From Planctomycetaceae bacterium (GTDB taxonomy: Bacteria > Planctomycetota > Planctomycetia > Pirellulales > Pirellulaceae), in NCBI GenBank assembly GCA_007695205.1, contig REEF01000519.1:1-12745 (forward strand): 12,745 nt of DNA, in the 5' to 3' direction. Positions within the stretch are counted from its first letter, which is position 1; every line of letters begins with the position of its first letter. A program made the translations under genes and the position numbers. Below the pieces are notes generated by a model, which saw only the letters and a list, made by a program, of their open reading frames with translations, was not told the DNA's origin and did not search any database. Of this stretch, positions 7,828 to 12,745 are shown piece by piece.

Positions 7828-7901
7828 GTAGGTTGGGTCTCTGACCCGACCCGACCCGACCCGACCCGACCCGACCCGGTCGGAACAGAGTCCCAACCTA
7901 C
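7828..7901. repeat. Imperfect 24-bp inverted repeat enclosing (GACCC)7
   Basis: The left arm (7828-7851, starting gtaggttggg) and right arm (7878-7901, ending cccaacctac) are complementary at 21 of 24 positions by hand count. Between and partly within them, GACCC is repeated seven times in perfect tandem (7843-7877). The last part, CCGACC-C-GGTCGG (7871-7883), is itself a perfect small palindrome. As RNA, the whole would fold into a long hairpin in the ctaA-ctaB spacer. The mix of terminal inverted repeats and a short tandem core looks like a dispersed palindromic repeat or MITE-like element, but no target-site duplication is evident and its copy number cannot be judged here. Confidence 0.8.
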
Positions 7902-7908
7902 CAACACG

Positions 7909-7923
7909 CGCGCGTGGCGCGCG
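7909..7923. repeat. Second GC hairpin on the ctaA side
   Basis: CGCGCG-TGG-CGCGCG forms a perfect 6-bp stem with a 3-nt loop, 20 bp after the ctaA stop on the minus strand. Together with the hairpin at 7806-7820 it flanks the large inverted repeat. No T-run follows. Confidence 0.55.
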
Positions 7924-7942
7924 GTTCCTACAGACTGATACT

Positions 7943-8986
7943 CTAACCCGCTGGTGCCGCGACAGCCGCCAAGGGTTTTGGATCCAAACTACCACGGTAC
8001 ACACGCAGGACACGAACGGCTAGCAAGACGGCCACACCCAACAGCAAAGAACCGTTCGCAGCATGAGCGGTGGCGATGACTGACTGTAGCATCCCTTGGG
8101 CTTCTATCAAGGCATAGATTCTGGTGATCGGTGTCTGCACCACAAACGTGGGCCAGTGATACTTCATCACCCAGGTGGCACAACCGAATGCGATCTGGGC
8201 ACCAACCAGCAGGAGCAGGACCCAGCCCAGCCAGCGAAAGCTGGCGTCACCGACCGGACCGCGAATCATCAGAATCGCGACGAACGAAGCGGTGCCCAAC
8301 AAGAGTCCCGCGCCGATCAGATGCGACCAAACGGCCACCTCGAAGTACATTGTCGAGGCCGCTTCGGGCACGTGACGAAGCAGGGCGCCCAGCACGAGTT
8401 GGATGTAGGCCAGCACCACCACGGCCAGCACCGACACTCGCTGGAAACCATTGGCATCCCCCGGCGTTGCCTTTTGCTGGTGCCACCATCGCGAAGTGAC
8501 CACGCACAAGGCAACGCAGTAGGCAAAAAATCCCGGACCGATGCTGCCGTGCAACATGGCCAATTGCCGTTCGACCAACAGCACTCGCGCGCCACCCAAA
8601 CCACCCTGGGCGATCACGGCCACCAACGCCCAGACGGCCAGAGGTCGCATCCAACGTCGCTGGTCCTGCCGATAGACGACGATGACCAGCCCGATGGTCA
8701 AAAAACCCACCAGCGATGCCAGCAGGCGATGTTTGTGCTCCAAAAACAAATCCCACGGTCCGAACAACCAGGTCTGCCACGGGTACAGGAACAAATTGTA
8801 TCCAAAGGTGCCCGGCCAATCCGGCACGGCCATGCCCGCATCGTACGTGGTAACCAGACCGCCAACCCAGATCAAAGGAAAGGTCGTCCAGGCAACCAGC
8901 AGCGCCCAACGGTGCGGCCAAGGCCGGTAGCCATCGAGGAGGACCTCGTCTTTTCCCGTCGTCGAACGGGATGCCTTTTCGTTCAT
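7943..8986 (-). CDS. ctaA: Heme A synthase (CtaA/COX15 family)
   Basis: 347 aa, about eight transmembrane helices, oxidising the C8 methyl of heme O to give heme A. The two-fold repeat of the family is visible with its histidines: EHKHR (E83, H86; the ExxHR motif) and H146 (AMLHGSIGP) in the first half, H222 (VAVWSHLIGAG) and H308 (ATAHAANGS) in the second. TYDAGMAVPDWPGTFG (48-62) is the conserved first loop. The start ATG 8986 (MNEKASR) is chosen because it lies just after the cytochrome c stop (11-nt gap); the frame stays open 35 codons further, but that part is G/R-rich and overlaps the cytochrome gene. The Shine-Dalgarno sequence is weak (GGAA). It works with CtaB downstream and, by family knowledge, serves an aa3-type oxidase. 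Confidence 0.93.
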   Translation of the reverse strand: MNEKASRSTTGKDEVLLDGYRPWPHRWALLVAWTTFPLIWVGGLVTTYDAGMAVPDWPGTFGYNLFLYPWQTWLFGPWDLFLEHKHRLLASLVGFLTIGLVIVVYRQDQRRWMRPLAVWALVAVIAQGGLGGARVLLVERQLAMLHGSIGPGFFAYCVALCVVTSRWWHQQKATPGDANGFQRVSVLAVVVLAYIQLVLGALLRHVPEAASTMYFEVAVWSHLIGAGLLLGTASFVAILMIRGPVGDASFRWLGWVLLLLVGAQIAFGCATWVMKYHWPTFVVQTPITRIYALIEAQGMLQSVIATAHAANGSLLLGVAVLLAVRVLRVYRGSLDPKPLAAVAAPAG

Positions 8987-8997
8987 ACTTCCGATTC

Positions 8998-10242
8998 CTA
9001 TTCCCCCGAAAGGCTCTCCGATGCCCCCGAACCGTCCACCACCGCGTCGCCGGATTTCGACAGAAACAGGACGTACGCCACCAGATCCCAAAGATCATCG
9101 GATACCAGTCGCAGATCGGTGGCCGGAGCGTCCGCGTCCTTCATCGGCGCGGCGGGCATCGGCGTCCCGGGAATTCCGTGGTAAATCCGCTGGTATAGGT
9201 CCTCGGGTTCTGAACCTCCTTGAAAAATGCCCCAGCGTAGATTCCGAGTGACAATCTCCCGAGGTTTCAACGCACCCAACGCCAAATACTCGCGGACTCG
9301 ACGCGGATTCTGCGGATCAAAGTATTCCTTTGTCCAATCGTCGTAATCCACCGTTTCGACATCACCACGGCCATCGTTCCCGTGACACGTTGCGCAATTG
9401 GCCACCTGACCGACAAACAGTGCACGCCCGCGATCGATCGCCTCGGGCGAGTCCCAATCGGCGGGCCTCGGCGGAACCTCGACCACGCGGCTGGATGCCT
9501 CCAACCATGGGCGAGCCACAAACGAGATCAACGGCGTCAGCTCGGTCAACGCCTTCGCGATCCGCTCGGGTGAATCCTGGTCGAACGCAACGTCCACCAA
9601 ACGGTCTTCGGCATCGATCAACTCGTCCACCGATTCCACAATCAACGCCCGTTCGACCGAACCTCGGATGGCAAGGTACTTGACGTACTGGACCAAGGCG
9701 TCCAGATCCCGGTCGGCCAACAGCCGGTACGACGGCATCGAGGTGCCCGGCATGCCGCGTTCCAGCAGCAAACGCAGGTCCTGGTCGGTCGGCGGAGTCA
9801 TCGGCCCCAGCGTCGAGGTGTACTTGAACAATCCGCGACGAAAATCGCGAGCGTAAGGGTTCAAGAAGGCACCGGCTGGGCCGATACCGTCGCCCGTGAT
9901 TCCATGGCAGACCGCGCAATTCCTTCGGTAAACGCCGAAATTAGTGCCGTCTTCTTCGCTGCCCACGGGACCGGCCGCCGCGTGCAGAAGTTCCAAATCC
10001 AGCAAATCATCCATCGGAATATCGACCAGCGACGGGATCCGCGGCTCGTCCGCCGTGCCAAACCAAAATTCAAGGATGTCCTGAATGTCCTGTTGCTGCA
10101 CGGGGGATAGTTCGACCCGCGTGATGTTCTCCTGGGATCGGAGATACACGCGATTCGGCTCAAAGTCGTACCGCGACATCCCGCAGCCGCCCAACATCAG
10201 CAGCAGCGTCAACCCCACCCCAAACTCAATCGCTCTCCGCAT
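8998..10242 (-). CDS. Di-heme cytochrome c lipoprotein
   Basis: 414 aa from ATG 10242. The N-terminus is a lipoprotein signal: MRR, then LTLLLML and a lipobox-like LGGC with C20, so the protein is probably lipid-anchored and faces the periplasm. Two class I cytochrome c domains follow: heme site 1 C109-AVCH113 with likely axial Met169 (GTSMPSY), and heme site 2 C283-ATCH287 with likely Met362 (GTPMPAAPM). A ~90-residue charged linker lies between them, and ~85 residues (21-108) without a heme motif precede the first domain. Context suggests an electron donor near a heme-copper oxidase. An in-frame GTG at 10254 is an alternative start; both have weak ribosome-binding sites. The cupredoxin stop lies 34 nt upstream. 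Confidence 0.9.
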   Translation of the reverse strand: MRRAIEFGVGLTLLLMLGGCGMSRYDFEPNRVYLRSQENITRVELSPVQQQDIQDILEFWFGTADEPRIPSLVDIPMDDLLDLELLHAAAGPVGSEEDGTNFGVYRRNCAVCHGITGDGIGPAGAFLNPYARDFRRGLFKYTSTLGPMTPPTDQDLRLLLERGMPGTSMPSYRLLADRDLDALVQYVKYLAIRGSVERALIVESVDELIDAEDRLVDVAFDQDSPERIAKALTELTPLISFVARPWLEASSRVVEVPPRPADWDSPEAIDRGRALFVGQVANCATCHGNDGRGDVETVDYDDWTKEYFDPQNPRRVREYLALGALKPREIVTRNLRWGIFQGGSEPEDLYQRIYHGIPGTPMPAAPMKDADAPATDLRLVSDDLWDLVAYVLFLSKSGDAVVDGSGASESLSGE

Positions 10243-10276
10243 GATCCGCTTCACATTCCATCCAGCGTTCTGACGA

Positions 10277-11068
10277 TCAGTCCGCAAACAACTCAGGGTC
10301 CAACACCACGGTGCCCAGATCGTTCGTCCCCGGCTCGATCTCGATCTCGAGCCGGCCGCGAGCCCACTCGACCGGCTGGCCATCGATGGTCACTTGATTG
10401 ACGTAGCCTGCCCTTTGCTGCCAGACCTGGAACGTCCACGTGCCGACAGGCATGTTCTTGATCTCAAGCTTGCCGTCTGCGTCGCTAACCGCCATGTAGG
10501 GATTATCCTTAACCAACACCCAGCCGGACATCCAGGGATGGATCGAGCAGCTCACACGCGCGGGAAGCCGCTCGGGCATCTTCAGTTGATGCTCCAATTG
10601 TCCGCCCGCCGGGATCGTGTAATTGATGGGCGGATTGGCAAATGTGTCGATCTTGCAGTTGTGTCCGATGGCGTCACTATTGCCCAGGATCAACGTCTGC
10701 GTCGTGCGCACGACCAAAGCATGCGGGTCGAAACGGCACTCCAGGTTGTCCAGCAGAATCTTGTCCTCCGCCGTCTCGGCGTACGAAGGATGCGGATCCG
10801 GAGCTTGCTCGCCTCGCCCTAAAAACAACCAGACAAAAACGTTCCCAATGCCTTGGTTCTCCGGGTTCACGGCCAGCGTCTCGTCCAGCACCTGGAATCG
10901 ACCACAGAACTCTTTGTCCGACGTGATCCGAAGCGGATCCGCAACAAACTGGTTGCCGCCATAGACGAACGTCGCCGTCAAATCTCCATATTCTTGCCCA
11001 ACCGCCGGTCCCGTCCTGCCACCGACGACAACCACCAAAAGAAGAATGGCCAAGAGGAATCGATACAT
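10277..11068 (-). CDS. Secreted cupredoxin-like protein (methylamine-utilization-like)
   Basis: 263 aa with a Sec signal peptide (MYRFLLAILLLVVVVGG, cleavage near AVGQ, residue ~24). The middle carries a plastocyanin-like copper site: H136 (AIGHNC), C174, H177 and M180 in VSCSIHPWMSGW, preceded by the C111-RFDPH116 motif seen in this family. Residues ~190-250 form a carboxypeptidase-regulatory-like beta domain (MAVSDADGKLEI, then MPVGTWTFQVWQQ). Such proteins are often labelled methylamine utilization protein, although no such pathway is seen here. It is the first gene of the minus-strand run. The start is firm: AGGAGG lies 9 nt before ATG 11068; an upstream ATG at 11107 lacks this. It is probably a periplasmic electron carrier; direct copper binding is inferred. 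Confidence 0.85.
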   Translation of the reverse strand: MYRFLLAILLLVVVVGGRTGPAVGQEYGDLTATFVYGGNQFVADPLRITSDKEFCGRFQVLDETLAVNPENQGIGNVFVWLFLGRGEQAPDPHPSYAETAEDKILLDNLECRFDPHALVVRTTQTLILGNSDAIGHNCKIDTFANPPINYTIPAGGQLEHQLKMPERLPARVSCSIHPWMSGWVLVKDNPYMAVSDADGKLEIKNMPVGTWTFQVWQQRAGYVNQVTIDGQPVEWARGRLEIEIEPGTNDLGTVVLDPELFAD

Positions 11069-11077
11069 CTGGATATG

Positions 11078-11083
11078 CCTCCT
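11078..11083 (-). promoter_or_regulatory. Strong Shine-Dalgarno sequence of the cupredoxin gene
   Basis: The minus strand reads AGGAGG 9 nt before ATG 11068. It is the strongest ribosome-binding site in the minus-strand run and sets the start against the 13-codon longer frame from 11107. Confidence 0.75.
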
Positions 11084-11126
11084 AAGTTTTATGTGCAACA
11101 AGTCCAAATTCGCCTGCCAACACCCT

Positions 11127-11155
11127 TTGATAACGGATACGAACCGTCAGAACAA
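11127..11155 (-). promoter_or_regulatory. Weak candidate promoter for the minus-strand operon
   Basis: On the minus strand, TTGTTC (11155-11150) and TATCAA (11132-11127) are 17 nt apart, matching the sigma70 consensus at 3 of 6 and 4 of 6 bases. The position, about 60 bases before the cupredoxin start, is reasonable. The match is weak, and other boxes in the 267-bp divergent region could serve. Confidence 0.2.
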
Positions 11156-11247
11156 GACAGCCAACTTCTGCGAACAGAACGAAATTCACCTTTCGAGGCG
11201 GCGTGAAACCCAGGTCGATGCGACAAAAACAGCCCATTCGACCACCA

Positions 11248-11277
11248 TTGACACCCACGCGTAGGTTATGGTATCTT
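11248..11277 (+). promoter_or_regulatory. Candidate sigma70-like promoter of the SDR gene
   Basis: A perfect TTGACA (11248-11253) is followed after 18 nt by TATCTT (11272-11277), 4 of 6 to TATAAT. Transcription would start near 11284, leaving a leader of about 50 nt before ATG 11336. It is the best promoter match in the divergent region. Confidence 0.5.
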
Positions 11278-11284
11278 GATTTTT

Positions 11285-11309
11285 GGCAAACAGTAGATGA
11301 GAATTTGCC
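11285..11309. repeat. Inverted repeat just after the SDR promoter
   Basis: GGCAAA (11285-11290) and TTTGCC (11304-11309) are perfect inverted 6-mers 13 nt apart, starting right at the expected transcription start. It could be an operator or a 5'-leader hairpin; the arms are short, so chance is possible. Confidence 0.35.
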
Positions 11310-11335
11310 GTGGAACACGATGCATGGGAGAAATA

Positions 11336-12532
11336 ATGAGAAAGTTCTGCCTCCTGACGGGCGCGACGGGAATGCTTGGAGGTTATCTGCTTCGAGATGG
11401 CTTGCTGTCTGGCGACCAAATGGCCGTGTTGGTCCGCGATCATCGTCGAGCTGCCGCAGCTCAGCGAGTTGCCGATCTACTGGCCCCGTACGAATCGATG
11501 CTGGCAGACGCCGACAACGGCGACGCGGACGCGCGACGGCCCGTCGTGCTTCCGTGCGATTTGGCGCGGGATGACTTGGCGCTGGATTCACGCAGCATCG
11601 ATTGGATCGCGAACCATTGTCATTCGATCGTGCACAATGCGGCCAGTCTTCAATTTCATGGTGCGGATCGTCGAGGAGAACCTTGGCAGACGAACGTGGA
11701 CGGGACTCGACGGATTCTGAAACTGTGCCGGACGACGGGAATCCACCGCATGCATTACGTATCGACGGCCTACGTTTGTGGTCTGCGTTCCGGACGGATT
11801 ATGGAGGACGAACTGGACGTCGGCCAGACGTTGGGAAACGACTATGAACGAAGCAAACTGGAATCGGAGCAGATGGTCCGCGATACCGGCGTTCTGGAAT
11901 CCCTCACGATCTATCGGCCCGCCATCATCGTTGGCGATTCGAAGACCTTCGAAACCACCGGTTATCACGGGTTCTATGCGATCCTGAAGTTGGCTCACAC
12001 GTTGGTCAGCCGAGTCGAGTTGGGTGCGACCAGCGGTGGAGAACTGGCTTCCATCCTGGGGCTGGATCGAGGAGAGAGCAAGCATCTTGTGCCGGTCGAT
12101 TGGGTTTCTTCCGTGATCACGCACATCCGAGCCAACCCGCAGTTTCACGGCCGGACTTATCATTTGACGGCGGGGCGCCCCACGCTTGTTTCCGAGATAG
12201 CTTCGGTGATCCAAGAGGCGGTCGAACGCTATTCGCAATTGGCCAGTTGCAACGATCCGATGCGATTGGACGGCGACTGGATCACCAACGCCTTTCGCGA
12301 ACAGATGAGCGTCTATCAATCGTACTGGCGAGACGACCCGGAATTCGATCAACAGAATACCCAGTGGGCGGCAGGTCATCTGCCCTGTCCGATGGTCGAC
12401 CGCGACCTGCTGATGCAAATGGCACGCTGGGCCATCGCGTCACGATTCGGTCGCGAGGTGCAACCAGTACCACAGCAACCGGAGACGCACCGGGAGAATC
12501 TGCTGATGTGCAATCTGGAAGTTCAAGGTTGA
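11336..12532 (+). CDS. SDR-family NAD(P)-dependent reductase, thioester-reductase/NAD_binding_4 type
   Basis: 398 aa. An extended SDR fold: nucleotide-binding TGATGMLGG (8-16), VLVRD (31-35) closing beta2, CDLARDDLAL (74-83), IVHNAASLQF (98-107, the NAA motif), YVSTAYVCG (141-149) with the catalytic Ser/Thr, and active-site Y170-ERS-K174, then TIYRPAIIVGDSKT (191-204). The lack of sugar-epimerase features and the VSTAYVCG/RPAIIVGDS pattern point to the fatty acyl-CoA/thioester reductase branch, acting on an acyl or other hydrophobic substrate; this is inferred and the substrate is unknown. There are no membrane helices, so it is probably cytosolic. GGGAG 5 nt before ATG 11336 sets the start. 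It is divergent from the oxidase-assembly run and has its own promoter candidate, so a separate function is likely. Confidence 0.85.
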   Translation: MRKFCLLTGATGMLGGYLLRDGLLSGDQMAVLVRDHRRAAAAQRVADLLAPYESMLADADNGDADARRPVVLPCDLARDDLALDSRSIDWIANHCHSIVHNAASLQFHGADRRGEPWQTNVDGTRRILKLCRTTGIHRMHYVSTAYVCGLRSGRIMEDELDVGQTLGNDYERSKLESEQMVRDTGVLESLTIYRPAIIVGDSKTFETTGYHGFYAILKLAHTLVSRVELGATSGGELASILGLDRGESKHLVPVDWVSSVITHIRANPQFHGRTYHLTAGRPTLVSEIASVIQEAVERYSQLASCNDPMRLDGDWITNAFREQMSVYQSYWRDDPEFDQQNTQWAAGHLPCPMVDRDLLMQMARWAIASRFGREVQPVPQQPETHRENLLMCNLEVQG

Positions 12533-12581
12533 GTGAGTGCTGCATGGTTCCATCGAATAGAATTTCGACCCCATGGTTGCA

Positions 12582-12745
12582 TCAGCGAGTCAATGCCTGC
12601 AGGAGTTTCTCCGGCGAAACGGGTTTCACCAAGTGAAGGTCAAAGCCGGCTTGGAGCACGGCTTGGTGGTTTTTTGCCCCACCATATCCCGTCAAGGCGA
12701 TCAGCCGAACCCCCTGGCATTGCTGGTTGGCTCGGGCGCGCCGAG
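12582..12745 (-). CDS. C-terminal end of a response-regulator receiver domain (partial)
   Basis: Only the last 53 residues are in the window; the rest lies beyond the right edge. They read as the end of a REC domain: LIALTGYGGAKNH with the conserved Thr (ALTG), an AGFDLHLVKPV stretch with the conserved Lys-Pro, then SPEKLLQALTR and TGA at 12584-12582. The ALTGYG and AGFD-HLVKPV wording is that of receiver domains fused to the C-terminus of hybrid histidine kinases, so the gene is probably such a kinase, though a stand-alone regulator is possible. The phospho-acceptor Asp is outside the window. It converges on the SDR gene with a 49-bp gap. Confidence 0.85.
   Translation of the reverse strand, partial: RRARANQQCQGVRLIALTGYGGAKNHQAVLQAGFDLHLVKPVSPEKLLQALTR

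Noticed and set aside
7779..7942. Transcription terminator or promoter in the ctaA-ctaB gap
   Set aside because: The hairpins lack T-runs and no convincing -35/-10 pair was found; the space is better explained by repeat sequence.
7801..8013. A short minus-strand frame reading GSGRVGSGRV through the GACCC repeats
   Set aside because: The repetitive peptide is only the translation of the pentamer repeat and overlaps the end of ctaA.
8096..9184. A 362-codon plus-strand frame opposite ctaA
   Set aside because: The minus strand carries a clear heme A synthase with all histidines; this frame is rich in Q, R and H and has no domain.
12553..12568. TCGAA-TAGAAT-TTCGA hairpin between the convergent SDR and receiver-domain genes, considered as a bidirectional terminator
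   Set aside because: A 5-bp A/T-rich stem with no T-run on either side is too weak to call.

Overview
The window reads as a chromosomal segment of a planctomycete, most likely of the Pirellulales group. The call rests on fairly high G+C, the style of the CtaA protein (GMAVPDWPGTFG followed by a YPWQTW stretch), a TPR plus PQQ-type beta-propeller protein of the kind common in this phylum, a methylamine-utilization-like cupredoxin, and the MoxR/DUF58 pair. This is inferred from family resemblance; no search was run.

Layout. Ten genes lie head to tail on the minus strand from about 11068 down to 210, mostly with tiny gaps or overlaps. In transcription order they are: a cupredoxin-like secreted protein, a di-heme cytochrome c lipoprotein, heme A synthase (ctaA), protoheme IX farnesyltransferase (ctaB), an ABC ATPase, an ABC-2 permease, a DUF420 membrane protein, a TPR/PQQ-propeller exported protein, a MoxR AAA+ ATPase and a DUF58 protein. 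On the right, a divergent plus-strand gene (11336-12532) encodes an NAD(P)-dependent SDR of the thioester-reductase/NAD_binding_4 type. The last ~165 bases hold the C-terminal end of a response-regulator receiver domain on the minus strand, probably from a hybrid histidine kinase.

How the genes work together. The first seven minus-strand genes make sense as a respiratory module: CtaB then CtaA convert heme B to heme O and heme A for an aa3-type oxidase, DUF420 proteins are tied to oxidase maturation (YozB/CtaM type), and the cupredoxin and di-heme cytochrome c are plausible periplasmic electron carriers. An ABC-2 exporter sits between ctaB and DUF420 and is coupled to ctaB with no gap. It is the least explained member and a candidate oxidase-assembly factor. 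The oxidase subunits themselves are not in the window. The last three minus-strand genes (PQQ/TPR, MoxR, DUF58) look like a second functional block; MoxR and DUF58 normally act as a chaperone/VWA pair.

Non-coding structure. The ctaA-ctaB gap (7779-7942) holds an imperfect 24-bp inverted repeat enclosing seven tandem copies of GACCC, flanked by two small GC hairpins; this looks like a dispersed repeat element. A 16-codon ORF with a good Shine-Dalgarno sequence overlaps the start of the PQQ gene by ATGA. A 13-bp perfect tandem duplication spans the permease stop. The divergent region 11069-11335 carries a good sigma70-like promoter for the SDR gene. No tRNA, rRNA, CRISPR array or insertion sequence was seen.
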